Assembly: GCA_035610365.1 (NCBI GenBank)
Contig: CM069433.1
Location: 134,186,545-134,250,544, forward strand
Direction: 5' to 3'
DNA from: Aquatica leii
Lineage: Eukaryota; Arthropoda; Insecta; Coleoptera; Lampyridae
Length of the DNA stretch: 64,000 nt
This document shows, in pieces, positions 46,684 to 58,376 of this stretch (positions are counted from its first letter, which is position 1; every line of letters starts with the position of its first letter). Below the pieces are notes generated by a model that saw only the letters and a program-made list of their open reading frames with translations, was not told the origin of the DNA and did no database searches. Position numbers and translations under genes: made by a program.

Positions 46684-48970
46684 GACTTGTTTTTGAACAA
46701 AGAATTGCAATAACAGAAGTAGTAGTATTTCGTTTAAGTAAACTGAAGAAAAAATAATTTATTAATAAATTAAAATAACATTACGGGTTACCAACAGCTG
46801 TAAAACACATAAGAAGTGTTGCAAAATCAACTCAATGCATCAAATAAACATTTATCACCAACGGATTAATACATTTTAAAAGGTTTACTATATGTTCATG
46901 CGATGTGGAACAAGTCTGTTCACAATACAAAATTATTCTTGCCGACAACAGACGTAAATTTACACTTTGGCATGTAATTATCAAATATCAAGATTTGTAT
47001 TTTTTTTTGTATTTACAATAAAACCTGTCAATGCGAAACGTTTTTCAAACGTCAACCTGTTTATATTTTTTTCAGACTTGTGAATGTACTTTATCTTATT
47101 AAAACGGCATGTTTCTATAACGCAGCAGCAGAAAGTAAATTGCGACCTCAAACTACAAAATATCATAAAACTAAACTTGTTAATATGGAATGTATCAAAA
47201 TTATTTTATCGCATTTACAAGAAATTTATAAATCTACCATTGTAGTTTTTACCGTTTGTAAAAAAAGATATGCGGTACGTAGTGTTATAAACTTATACCT
47301 AATCCATAAATAATCCGGCGGGGTTTCTATCGGCAAGTACGTCCGGTTAATAATACATTATAAAAAGCACGTTTATTGAAAATTTGTTTTTGTGTACACG
47401 AAATATTCTGTCGTCATTATTGCAAGAAACTGTCAACATATTACAATTATCAATCGTTTAAAATAAGTTACACATTTAAAAAATGCATAACATTTTATAT
47501 ATTTTTTTGTTACTATGTATCTACTATTAGCTGTTATCTATGTATAAACAAAATAATAAAACCTGACAAAGCTAAAAATTGTCTAAAGGGGAACATTTAC
47601 CTGGTATTATATAGGATATAAAACATATTAATGACACATTTTAAATGTAGTTTTTTGTGCATAATTGAAGTCTTTTTAGTGCATAACTATCCGAACTCTA
47701 ATCATAAGTATCCTATTCCCTAAAACCAGTTTCTTACTTACGGAAAAAACAAATGCAATAAATATGTAATAGCTGTTATATTTCGACTGGTACAATTTCT
47801 TTTACAGTTATTTTTTCTATTCCATATGTTTGTTTTTGCAATTACACAATACAATTAACATTTTAAATGTCATGAAATGTTTATTGTGTCTTCCTAACCG
47901 ATCCGATCAATTGATAATTCTGTTTAATACCGTAAAATTGCAAACACGGATATTAACGTTTATTTTTATTTAAGTTAATATTATGATATGCATAACCTTA
48001 AGCTATACATCCTCTTCTTTTATAAAATATTTTGTTTTCAATTTTATTTAATCTGATGTTTAAAACGGAAAATGCTTTTGATACTTTAAACGCAAACACG
48101 CCTTCAAGTTTTCATTTTTATTAAAATATTTATCCGAATTTTTTTATAAATGTTTTTGTACAATGATTTTTTAATCTAAATTTGTTTAATATTTTCTTTG
48201 CCTTACACGTCTTAAACATTTACTTTACCAGACATACAAAATTATTTAAAAATATCAATATTCGGAAAAGTTACAGATTGCGTTATTTTAACTTTAAACA
48301 ATTTTATAAACGTATGTTATATTTTCAATATTTCTTAAAATGAGTTTTTAATATATGTTTAATATTTAAGAAAATTACTTTTTCAAATATTACTCTGCTT
48401 GAGTGCTTTTTCACGTTTGTTTACGTAAGAAACTGTATTTATGAAGCGGATTGACATATAATTGAAATAAATTTAACATGTTTGCGTGCTCGGCATTTTC
48501 TTATTTCTGTAATTGACAAAAACATCTGAAGTTAACACTAATTTATTCATCAGTATGATGTACTTGTACGGTTAAAGCAGTAAATTGACAGCAGAAAATA
48601 TTTTTGACAAAATGTGGAAGAATAAATCGTATATTAAAATTCTTTACGAGATTTTTGGTATTGTAAGTTAAGGTGACATTAGTGTGAATCACAACAATTT
48701 TCAGGAAAAAATTGTATTTGTGTGTAGAACTGGGAACATTATTATCAACTAATTGGCGTCATCGTATATGTGTTGGTAGTAACTTAAAGTTACTAAAGAA
48801 AGTTGGTTTCGGTCGTGAACACCTGTTGGTAATGTTAATAAATACTTGTCGTGAGTCAACTTCTATAATGCTGCCAAACTGATAACGATGTTAGCCATAG
48901 GGTCTTACATTTAGATAAGCAGAAATTTGAAAACTGTTAGATTTGTAGCGTAATCATAATATTTGATGTT
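46684..48970. other. A+T-rich stretch, no gene recognised
   Basis: Frames at 47080-47313 and 47376-47621 (plus) have no recognisable domain. No repeats or RNA genes were seen. Confidence 0.5.
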
Positions 48971-48974
48971 GTTG

Positions 48975-49735
48975 AAGTGAAGGCGACTAACTCAGTATAA
49001 TTCGGAACGAGGGTCTCGGTGTACTAGTGCTACAGCAACTTAAAAAGACGCAAAAATGAGTAAATATCATCAAATACAGATTTTGTTTAAATCTGTCGAT
49101 CAATGAAAGAGACAATTTGCAAAACACAGGTTCTAACAATAATATAATTATTTCCAACACGAGAATAGGAGTCTATAATATTGATGCAGAGTTTTTTTTT
49201 CTCAGGCAGCACTCCATACACATAACTATATTCAATGCTAACATGCGCCAATATGTAATTGATTCTAATAAAAATTTAAATACAACCGACAATTATAATA
49301 CTAAATCGCAAAAACTCCAACCGACAATTCTTCGTCATAAAGTATGTGTGGTAAGTATGTGCCTAATTTTGATGTTGACTGCGTTGAAATGCTCGAAGAA
49401 ACTTGTCGGACATCACGTCAACGTACTCAACGAGAATACATAATAGCTCAAGATGATTCAAAGTTGGCGACTGAAAGTAAAATTGAGTCAGTATGATCTA
49501 CGTTGTGTTTACATATAAAAAGTGAGTACGCTTAAGGGTGGCAGTTATAAAATTAAATACAATTAAATAATAGTAAAATTATACGATATTATAAGTAGTA
49601 CGCTGGCTGATTAATTAGAAAATTAAATACAATTAAGAAAAAATATACGATATGATAGTTAACGTGCATAAAGCTGACTGATTAATTACAAAATTAAGCA
49701 CAATTAAAGGATTATACGATACTATGTGATTTTAG
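48975..49735 (+). repeat. LTR/leader-like repeat, copy B, with about 70-bp tandem units
   Basis: Collinear with copy A (26950-28560) without A's two insertions. Its 3' part is built of tandem units starting at 49551, 49621 and 49692 (period 70-71 bp), each containing AATTAAATACAATTAA, a TATACGATA motif and GCTGACTGATTAATTA. A gag-like frame follows directly. The 108-codon open frame at 49117-49443 lies wholly in this repeat and is probably not a gene. Confidence 0.65.
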
Positions 49736-50100
49736 GAGGTGCGAATGATCTTACGTCATTCCTGATTTCATAAATGAGGTAGACAAGTTTTTATTCCATA
49801 TCGTTGCAATAGCCGTGTACAAAGGTTGTGTGGGAGCTACACGAAATTCGCTAAAAGATAATGTGACGACGCCATTTTAGAAATGTTTTCATATCTGGGA
49901 ACGTCTGACTAATATTTTTAATAAGTCTTCCTCAGCACATCCGCTAAAAGTGTAATAGAAATAACTAACGAGGAAAATTCAGCAAAAAAAAGCACTATTT
50001 AAATGTCGCGTAAGGATTGTAACGATACGCCTTTAAAAGAATCAGTGTCGGCGCACAAACCAGTGCAGTCAGGAATTGTAATTTAAAATATTATTTTTGA
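49735..50100 (+). pseudogene. gag-like fragment behind copy B
   Basis: Starts GGANDLTSFL (about 49739) and, after a one-base shift, FINEVDKFLFHIVAIAVYKG then CVGATRNSLKDNVTTPF (49766-49877). This fits the start of an arthropod gypsy gag ('lp.F.G...dl..Fi...d'). Together with copy B it suggests LTR/leader followed by gag of the family whose pol survives at 28.6-29.8 kb. It breaks off before 50131, where a pogo-like element begins. Confidence 0.45.
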
Positions 50101-50130
50101 CATATACATAAATAACAGCATGTAATAATG

Positions 50131-51128
50131 TACAGTGGCGTCCATATTCAGTGGATTTTGGGGTGAATGACAACAATATGCCGCGCCACCATAAACGCTA
50201 TCTTGGTGCCAAACTACATTGAAAATATGATATAGAAAAAATTAAATCTGCTATTTCCGACATTAACATCGTTTCTGAAACGCCATAAGAAGAAAATATC
50301 CATTCGTATGTGTCAAAATATAAAAAAAAACGTGCGCGTGCGTAGTGTCTTCAAAAACTATCAATGGCTACGTTGACAACCTTAAAGAATATTTTGAAGA
50401 TATTCCGCCATTCCATATCATAAACTACGACGAGACGAACCTTAGCGACGGGCCCGGTCGCAAAAAAGTAATCGTTAAAAGGGGAGCGAAATCCTGATAA
50501 AGAATTACCATTGTTAGTAAATCAGCCATTTCTCTTATGTTTGCATGTTCGGATAATGGATTCTTTCTACCTGTGTATGTCGTTTATCGGGCACTGCAAA
50601 AGTACGTGGATTACAGGTGGACTTATAAGCACCCGGTACAATGCAACACCTTCATGATGTTTTGATTTGCGTTGTTTCGAAAATTGGCTGAAAGCTGTTA
50701 TTGCAAACATTCGAATGGTCTCAAAATACTAATTAGGAATAATTTGTCTTTGCATATTTCAGTAGAACATGCTCCTACCCTTCAATTCGACTCATATAAA
50801 AAAAACTCCTACACGTTTGTTACATGTCTTTTTAAGGCGTATCGTTTACGACCTTTGCGGGTTGGGAGAAACGTTCATTTAAACCTTTTTACATATTTGA
50901 AGTCGTTGAGAGCGGTTGTTGGTATCACGGCGCTTTTCCGCTATTCTAAAAGTTGTTCTTTTTTTCTTAGTTTGGCTTGGTTATTTCTATTACACTTTTA
51001 GCGAATGTACTAAGGGCAGATTGTTCCATCTACTACGCGGATTAAGCGAATTAGTAAATTACACGACGTTTTCCCGTATAACAAGTAATTCTAAGATGGT
51101 GTCGTCACGTTACCTTAATTACGTTTAA
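50131..51128 (+). pseudogene. pogo/Tigger-like transposase relic
   Basis: The element probably begins at TACAGTGGCGTCCATATTCA (50131), a Tigger-style end after a TA. The start codon is at 50178-50180: MPRHHKRYLGAKLH begins the Pipsqueak/CENP-B helix-turn-helix. After a deletion comes IINYDETNLSDGPGRKKVIV (about 50420-50475; first catalytic Asp), then MFACSDNGFFLPVYVVYRAL (about 50540-50597) and SNGLKILIRNNLSLHISVEH (about 50710-50770). The usual second Asp (G-D-N) is changed to R-N-N, and the later 'QPLDVaffrp' block reads QPLRV. With these substitutions, stops and frameshifts the protein cannot work. It lies between repeat copies B and C, which are inverted relative to each other. A matching right end was not found. 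Confidence 0.8.
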
Positions 51129-51235
51129 CCTTTTGAGCGAGTTTCGGGGGGTTATTTTGTGGAGTCCACTTTATGTAGGAAACCAGGGGTTTGGAAAAAT
51201 TACTCACTCCTCTTTTTGGAACTTTATAGTATTGT

Positions 51236-51560
51236 ATAATTTTTTTATTGTAGTTTATGCTGTAATTAATCAGTCAGTCATATGCATATTACTTATCATA
51301 TCGTATACTTTTTCTTAATTGTAGTTAATCCTCTATTTAATTAGTCAATTTTATGCGTACTACTTATATTATCGTATAACTTTTTTTTTCTTAATTGTAT
51401 TTAATTTTATAACTAACCGTCAGTCTTCAGCGTATTTACTTGTTGTAGATCATACAGACTCATTTTATTTTCAGTCGCAATCTTTTAAATCATCTTTAAC
51501 TTTGGTAACGAAATTTGTCTTAAGTACGCTGACGTGACATCCGTCAAGTTTCTTCAGATT
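51236..51560 (-). repeat. LTR/leader-like repeat, copy C, inverted
   Basis: Reverse complement matches copy B from about 49400 to 49735: GAAGAAACTTGACGGATGTC, CACGTCAGCGTACT, GTATGATCTAC, and tandem units with period about 71 bp (starts at 51301 and 51372 on the plus strand). With copy B it forms a long inverted pair around 49736-51235. Confidence 0.65.
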
Positions 51561-51745
51561 TCTTACTGATAGTTTTTTTCCCTTCAGTAGTGTTATTGGG
51601 AAAGTACATCTTCCAAAAATGAAGAAAAGAGGAATATTGCGTTTTACTGTAATCTCAAATATGTGGTGTAAATAGCGTTTCTTTGTAATTGTTTTGTAAT
51701 TTCATTTGTTTTGTAGTAAATAAATATACTCTGTGACCTAAATAA

Positions 51746-53039
51746 GCAACACCAAGAAGGCTTTAGATTTTTTGGGCCAAACTTGACAGAATAGTTTAAA
51801 TAGTCAAAGGTAGTAATTGAGTAAAATTTTAAATAAATTAAACAAAAGATAAAGGCATTTCTTATTATTAATGTATTGTACCGCTCCCATTAAACTCACA
51901 CTCCCACACTCTTTTTCGCATGCATTCCACCAGGTGATCTATTTCTTCCTGAGGTATTGCATCCCAGGCAATCTGTAATTCATGCCATAGAGTTTCTAGT
52001 GTTTGTGGAGGATTGGCTAATTGTTTGAGTGTTCTACACATAATGTTTTACATATGTTCGATAGGCGAAAGGTCGGGAGAATTGGATGGCAACAGCAACA
52101 GCGTTAACCACTTCAAAGGCGCTCCTTAGAATGCCTTGCAATGTGGGGACGGGCATTATCCTGTTGGAAAATCGGGTCCTTCAGTTCCGGGCGGAATGGA
52201 ACCACTTTATCAACATATCGATAAGCATTCATATTGCCTCGGATGAATACAAACTGCGACCTACTTCCATAAACAATAGCACCCCATGCTATAAACCCCA
52301 CAGTGTAGTCAACATGTCGCTTAACAGAAAACTGCACATTGCGATGTTCTCCATGTGACCATCGTGCATTCCCACGCCGAATCTGGATTCCTCACTGAAA
52401 ACCACCCTATGCAATTTCACGTCCCAAATCCAGTCGCAAGGTACACTACTCTAAACGTTGCTGTCGATGATGAGCTGTTAGCAGATGTGGTCGATCGGAC
52501 TGCAAGTTAAAAGACCTAATTCGACGGTAAACTGTACGAAGGGTTACAGGACGTCCTTTGTTTCAAAACCATTGATCGGCTATTGATCTTGGACTCGAGA
52601 ATCGGTCTCTTAATGCCATTAATCGAAGATGACGATCCTTGACCACATTTGTCTGCCATCCACATCCTCGGCTACAAAGTTTTTGACCTTCTCTAGACCA
52701 TGTCGAATAACACCGTACTACAAAGGATTGGTTACGGTTAAGACGGTTAGCAATTTCTTCGAATAAAAAGCCACCTTCACGTAAGTCAATAATGCGACCT
52801 GGTCGAGTTCACTCATTTGTCGATAATTTTCAAGTAGCTGCACTCTAGGCATATTCGCAAGCCCAAAACGCAAAAAAGGACACAAAAACAAAAGCGAATT
52901 TTAACCAAAAGCAGTACCGAAACCAACTTTATACCCGATAATTTTGATTGTTACAAGTAAAATGTCAAACTTTCCATTGCTGCTGTTTCACTAGTTAAAT
53001 ATTTTCAAAATTGGGTCCAAAACGCCTTCTTGGTGTTGC
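51746..53039 (-). mobile_element. Tc1-like element, nearly full length
   Basis: GCAACACCAAGAAGGC (51746-51761) and its exact reverse complement (53024-53039) mark the ends, with further weaker matching inside (TTTTGGGCCAAA against TTTTGGACCCAA). The 1.3-kb length and a single transposase gene on the minus strand are as expected for Tc1-like elements. The true ends, including the TA duplication, may extend a few bases further out on each side. Confidence 0.8.
51868..52852 (-). pseudogene. Tc1-like transposase, lightly broken
   Basis: The start codon at 52850-52852 gives MPRVQLLENYRQMSELDQ. After one frameshift the paired-like DNA-binding region continues: RIIDLREGGFLFEEIANRLN and DRHLRLMALRDRFSSPRSIA. 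VVFSEESRFG (near 52395) is the first catalytic block, with the usual Asp read as Glu. TVGFIAWGAIVYGSRSQFVF and IFQQDNARPHIARHS (about 52295-52140) give the second catalytic Asp, and NSPDLSPIEHM (about 52090-52055) the final Glu, after another frameshift. The C-terminus, NPPQTLETLWHELQIAWDAI ... ECEFNGSG, ends at a stop at 51868-51870. Total length is about 330 codons, full size for the family, with only a few frameshifts and stops. It is one of the younger DNA-element copies here, though inactive. Confidence 0.88.
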
Positions 53040-53860
53040 ATTTTTTATGTTTACTTTTAGATACCTACCTACATTATGAAGTTCCTGTACCTTCTGCACT
53101 TTATTTTTTGTTTAAATTGTTGTCGTATGCCCTCCTTGTTGGGAAATAACAACTTAAGTGAGTGTTAACTTAGTGTTGTGATTAACCCCGACTGGGGTGG
53201 GGGTGAAGATTTGTAATTACTGGTAGGTGAAGTGGAATAGTAGATAAGACTTGGATTTTTGCATATTTTGAACGTGAGATTAAGTCGAAAGGTCAAAAAG
53301 TGTTGTGACTCACCCCGTTTACGGTACTCAATATTTTTTATTTTTGTCGCTGTCGCTGCTTAGACAGTGTTGTTAAAATGAAGTACATTTATACAACTAA
53401 ATTAAATAACGAGTTTATGCAAATCCACTTCAACTAAAAACATTTTACAGCTCAATTCAGCAAACAAGATACCGGTGCTATAGTAGCTTGTACGGTACAA
53501 TCCCAAAAAAAGTATTTGGGCGCTTAATCTAATCTAATCTAATCTAATCTTTTCTTGGTAAAATCAGAAAAAATCAGATCTATAAACGGGAAACTAATAA
53601 TTTGGAAAAAGACTTTATTACACTTAAAAGCTTAAACATTAATATAAAGTTTTAGTAACAATATTAAGTAAGTTTTACACAAAGTTTTAAATAATTTAAA
53701 ATTTACAAAATTCCTTTTGCTTATTTTAAATGTTTTAAAGTTTTATGTTGTATCGAATGAACGATAATTTATTTGCTAGGCAATTTTTAGCAGCACAAAT
53801 TAATTCTTAAATTAAAATAAATTGAACAGGTACATATTTAAACAATTTGATTAATTATTT
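53040..53860. other. stretch without gene; pentanucleotide microsatellite at 53526-53550
   Basis: Holds a (AATCT)5 run at 53526-53550 and a small CCCC-GACT-GGGG hairpin near 53187-53198. No coding pattern. Confidence 0.55.
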
Positions 53861-54840
53861 TCATATTCTTCGTGTTCCAAACTTGTGTCATCTTTCGACA
53901 AGCCAGTATTCACTACAAATTAAAAACTTTTCACTACTTCAACTAATCCATCTTTCTCCCACATTTCTTGAGTCAATTGATCCACATGCTTGAACTGTTG
54001 TTGGCGGTCTAATGTTGTGATTTCAGCAAACGCGTTGTCTCACTAAAACCTCAATTTTCTTGTCGCATTGCTATACGTTATTTATTGCGACCTTATGTTT
54101 CGCCAAATTGGAATAATGTCATCAATTTTATCACCCGTTCTAACAATTTAGTTTTCCGCATATCCCTATTTGTTAAAACCTCGTTACTTTCAAGGAAGTC
54201 TTCCTGCTTTCGTGCGGCTTGGGTTGGGGATTTAATAAACACTGTGGTACGGTGCGTTATCCATAACAATGATCTTTTTTGGAGGCAAATTAGGGATTAA
54301 CTGTTTTTTGGTCCACTGGATGAAATTGTGATGAGTCCTGTCATTGTAGTAATCCGCTGATTTACTCTTGCATTTAAAAGTTTTGTTTAAATATGTAATG
54401 CTTTTTTTATTTTCTCCGAGAGCAGAGTTTTTTCTTAATTTTCGTAGATGGCAAGAACGCCATCATTGCGTTCTATGAGCAATTGTCGTCGGTTTTCACA
54501 TTTTTTAAATATGAAACCAATTAACAAAATTCGTTTTAGATTAGTTTTTTGTCTGCTAGTATAATTAATATTGTCTTGCATCTTACTCATTAACATTTTC
54601 AACGTCGGCATTTGTTTGCCAACCGTGTAAAGCTTTTGTACTGTTCTCTTTAAAATTCTTAAATAGCACTTATTCATCACTGTGGATCCTTTTTTTAAGT
54701 TGATAAGCCGCTGCAGGTTTGGTTGCCTTGTCCAAAAGGAGTGCCCACTCACCAGCACTTTTTGTATATCGAAGCACTGTATAATATTTTTGATGTCTCG
54801 AGACTCAGATTGTATAATTATTTTTCCAGTTCCAGGCACA
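53860..54840 (-). pseudogene. IS630-like DDE transposase relic (fourth DDE element)
   Basis: Minus strand. The N-terminal part (54839-54435) is open for 134 codons: KNIIQCFD, KQMPTLKMLMSKMQDNINY, KRILLIGFIFKKCENRRQLL and IERNDGVLA match the insect family whose consensus runs 'L...l......s..tl..iLk.iGFk+kk..nnR..LiEr.diva'. After a deletion it resumes with NADYYNDRTHHNFIQWTKKQ, LIPNLPPKKIIVMDNAPYHS (about 54330-54245), which holds the second catalytic Asp (VMDNAPYH). It then decays, ending with HVDQLTQEMWEKDGLVEVVK (about 53985-53930), the usual C-terminus. The first Asp and the final acidic block are missing or unrecognisable. This is a different lineage from the DUF4817-type relics. Confidence 0.75.
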
Positions 54841-54952
54841 ATAAGGATAACCTTGAAACATGAAAGTTACCTTAAGATTACATGTTATTAAAACACTTGT
54901 TGTAAGTGTCGAAATATATTTGAAAGTGTAAACGCGCCTTCATATTATTTCT

Positions 54953-55084
54953 TGTTTAAGGTATTTTAGCCACTAAGATGAAATATATAACTAATGATAT
55001 AACCTAAGATTAAGTTCGCGCGTAATGCTATTTTTCTTTTGTATTTTTTAATACTAAACTACCTACGAGATTTCATAAACAACA
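54953..55084 (+). repeat. 5' LTR of Ty1/copia element
   Basis: Runs from TGTTTAAGG to ATAAACAACA (132 bp), beginning TG and ending CA. It matches 58239-58376 closely, for example TATAACTAATGATATAACCT and TTCTTTTGTATTTTTTAATA. A primer-binding site follows at once. The five bases before it (TTTCT) do not match those after the 3' LTR (TTAAG), so no target duplication remains. Confidence 0.88.
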
Positions 55085-55100
55085 GGTTATGGACCCAGGC
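55085..55100 (+). promoter_or_regulatory. copia-type primer-binding site
   Basis: GGTTATGGACCCAGGC directly follows the CA of the 5' LTR. It resembles the GGTTATgGgcCCag site used by insect copia-type elements primed by a fragment of initiator tRNA-Met. Confidence 0.7.
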
Positions 55101-55154
55101 CTACGCTAAACCTAAACCTGATTTATAAAAACCAAGCTCCTGCAAAACATTTCT

Positions 55155-58100
55155 GTGGTCGCGACTGAAACTGACCAAAAATCCGTTGCCTTATATGGTG
55201 CCAGTAGTTCAGATGAAAATAAGCAATTTTCAAACAATCGTTCTAAAAAGTCGACAGGTGTTCAGTGTAATAAATATGGTAATTTTGCAAGTAATTGTGA
55301 CAACAAGACAAACAGTTCTGGAAACTCTGCTTTATTTTCTGCATTTGCTGTGTTTGAAAAAGATGACATGGTATGGTATTTAGACTCTGACTGTTCCGCA
55401 CACATGGTGAGAAGTGAAAATATTTTTCAAGATGACAGATAATCTACCAAAATAACTATTACTACTGCCAATAATGAAGAATTGTCTATAGACACCCTTG
55501 GTAATGTAAACTTGCCATTGCCAGTAAATAAGAAAACATCTCGAATAAGTGATGTATATATTTAGGTACTGAGTTGAATATCAATTTATTGTTAGTCTAT
55601 CAAATTGTCAAGAAGGGAAACACTGTATTTTTTGACTCTGTTGGTGCAAAAATTTGTAATTAATCGGGCCAACTGATCGCAACTGCGACCCTTAATAATA
55701 ATTTTTTTAAAATGGACACCCTATGAACCACATCTTATGGTTCAGCGATGCTAAGTGTCTCTTCTGAAAAACAATGTAATTTGTGGCACAGGCGATTGGC
55801 ATATTTTAATTCGACTAGTCTCAATAAGCTTAAGAATGGAGTTGTTCATGGTATTGACTTTTTTAATACTTTCTCGTCAAATTTTATTTGCGAAGTTTAT
55901 GTGATGGGTAAAAGTCACCGTCAACCGTTTAAAGAAAGCGAATCGTCATCGTAAAGAGTACTTGAGTTGATACATTCAGAGCTTTGCGGACCGATGCAGG
56001 AAAATTCAATATCTGGTTCTCGCTGTGTACTTATTTTTCTCGATGACTACAGTCACTAAGCTTTTGTTTATTTCCTAAAAAGTAAAGACCAGGTTTTTGA
56101 ATATTTTAAGATCTTCAAAAATTTTACAGAAACACAAACAGTCGAGAAGATAAAAACCTTTAGAACAGACAATGGTGGAGAATACTGCTGCGGAAAATAA
56201 ATTGAAAACTTATTTAAGACTGTAGGGATACAACATCAAACTTTAGTACCCTACGTTGCTGAACAGAATGGAAAAGCTGAGAGGCTCAATCGTTCAATTA
56301 TGGATGAGGCTCGTTGTTTATTAATTGGAGCAGGGCTGCCCAATGTGTTTTGGGCTGAAGCAATGTATACATCAGTCTACATACTCAATCGTTTACCAAG
56401 TAGGTGTATAGAAAAGACTCTTGAAGAATTGTGGAGTGATAAGAAACCAACAATGAAGCATACCAAAATTTTTGGATGTTAAGCTTTTTCACATATTCCT
56501 GCCAAGAAACGGGGAAAATCAGGTGCCAAAACAATTCCGTGTATCTTCGCAAGTTACAGTTTAGAATCTAAGGCATACCGATTGTACGATCCAAAGCAGA
56601 ACTCTGTATTCCTATCCAGAGACGTTCAGTTCATCGAAAATGAAAAGGGTTCCCTATTGTTAAATAAAGATAGCGGTCAAAATCTCAATGATTCTTTTTA
56701 TTTTTCTGAAGCTAAATTAGCAAAAAAACCTATTTTAGAAAAAAAATGTAATACAAATTATTCAAGTTTTTCTGAAGAATATGCTGAACCAGATTTTTCA
56801 GAAAAGGAAGGGAAGAAGTTGATCCCGATTTTGTGCCTCCGGTAACGGTACGAAAACCTCGAGAAGTATTATCTCCTCGTCTAAGACCTCAAGGTACCAG
56901 AAAAGTACCTGAAACTTTAAAAGTGGTTAGGATGGAAGTTTATGGATCGAGGCGATGCATAACGAATATGATGCTCTCATAGAAAATGGCACTTGGGACC
57001 TAGTTGACTGAAAGAAGGAGGTTCTCAATACAAAGCAAGATTGTTATTAAAGGTTATGGACAACGAAAGGTTGTCGATTTTGAAAAAACATATTCTCCAG
57101 TTGTTTGATACACTTTGATAAGATATTTGCTTGCATTTGCTGCAGAACATGATCTTGATATTGACCAGCTAGATGCAGTTGCAGCCTTTTTACAAGGTGA
57201 TTTGAGTGAAGAGATTTATATGATTCCTCCAAAACAGTTCAATCAATCATACCAATAAAGTCTGTCGATTAAAAAAATCTTTATATGGATTAAAACAAGC
57301 AAGCCGTTGTTGGAATCAAAGATTAGATCTTTTCCTCAAGAAAATTGGCTTTACTGTCAAAAACCGATTCGTGTATTTATTATAAATTTATAGAAAAACT
57401 CTACGTATATTGCCAAAAATACGTAGATGATATGATTCTATTGTTAAATAATCAAGCAGCTAAAGATAATTTAAAGGAGCAATTGATGATTAATTTTAAA
57501 ATGAAGTACATTGGTGAAGCCAATTCGATTCTTGGATATAAACTAACAAAAGACTGATCCAAAAAAAATTTGGATTAATCAACGTTCTTACATAGATCAA
57601 GTTTTAAATAGATTATGAGTAACTGTAATCCTGTGGATACTCTATTGTGTGCAGGCAAAAAACTTAAAAAAAAATCTCCAGTAACTTTGGAAGAAAAGAA
57701 GAAGATGGAAGATATTTCATTACAAGAGGCAGTTGGAAGTTTATTGTTTGCCGCGCAAATTTCTCTACCAGATATATGCTATGCAGTGAGTTGCGTTAGT
57801 CGTTTTAATCAGAACCCAGGACCTGCACATTAGGCAGCTGTCAAACGTATCCTAAGGTATTTAAAGAGAGCCATTCATTATAACCTTGAGTTTAGTGGAA
57901 AGATAGCTACAGGGTCAGATATAGTAGGATATTGTGACGCTGATTGGGCCGCGATCAAGATGATCGACGTTCAGTCACTGGTTATATGTATTTTAGGAAC
58001 GGCTCGCCTATTTCTTGGAATAGCAAGAAACAACCCACAGTAGCCCTATCATGGACCGAATTCGAGTACATGGCTGTGTCTGCAGCAACACAAAAAGCTT

Positions 58101-58238
58101 TGTGGATTCGTCAAGGGTTGTGTGCTAGGTCCGATCCGATACTGTTACATGTGGACAATCAAGGTGCACAAAATTTAGCGTTAAATGGTGCTCATCAAGC
58201 TCGCACCATACTTATCGATGTACGCCCTTATATAATCT
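55155..58238 (+). pseudogene. Ty1/copia gag-pol polyprotein relic
   Basis: Order of remnants: gag end with a damaged zinc knuckle (CNKYGNFASNC, about 55264-55300, His lost); protease WYLDSDCSAHMV (about 55375-55410, third position of the D-S-G motif changed); integrase zinc and core (LWHRRLAYFNSTSLNKLKNG about 55780-55840; ELCGPMQ, LIFLDDYS; FRTDNGGEY about 56163, second Asp; AEQNGKAERLNRSIMDEARC about 56262-56320, the Glu); RT (FAAEHDLDIDQLDAVAAFLQ and GDLSEEIYM at 57135-57220; KKSLYGLKQASRCWNQRLD about 57270-57325; YVDD at 57420-57431; NFKMKYIGEANSILGYKLTK); and RNase H (GYCDADWA about 57933; SVTGYMYFRNGSPISWNSKK and QPTVALSWTEFEYMAV at 57970-58080). Most of gag and the stretch between the RNase H end and the 3' LTR are deleted. 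Stops occur about every 60-90 codons. Confidence 0.9.
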
Positions 58239-58376
58239 TGTTTACGGTATTTTAGGCACTAAGATAAAATTTATAACTAATGATATAACCTAAGATTTGG
58301 TTCGCGCGTTATGCTATTTTTTCTTTTGTATTTTTTAATACTAATAAAACTACTTACAAGATAATCATAAACAACA
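58239..58376 (+). repeat. 3' LTR of Ty1/copia element
   Basis: 138 bp from TGTTTACGG to ATAAACAACA, differing from the 5' LTR by roughly a dozen substitutions and small indels. It joins directly to coding sequence (ATCGATGTACGCCC), so the polypurine tract and 3' untranslated part have been lost. Confidence 0.88.

Noticed and set aside
49117-49443. 108-codon protein gene
   Set aside because: It lies wholly within the LTR/leader repeat, is not preserved in copy A, and has no recognisable domain.
52086-52358. Plus-strand 90-codon frame
   Set aside because: Shadow of the Tc1 transposase on the minus strand.
53526-53550. (AATCT)5 as a telomere-type repeat
   Set aside because: The insect telomere repeat is TTAGG; this pentamer differs and has only five units, so it is an ordinary microsatellite.
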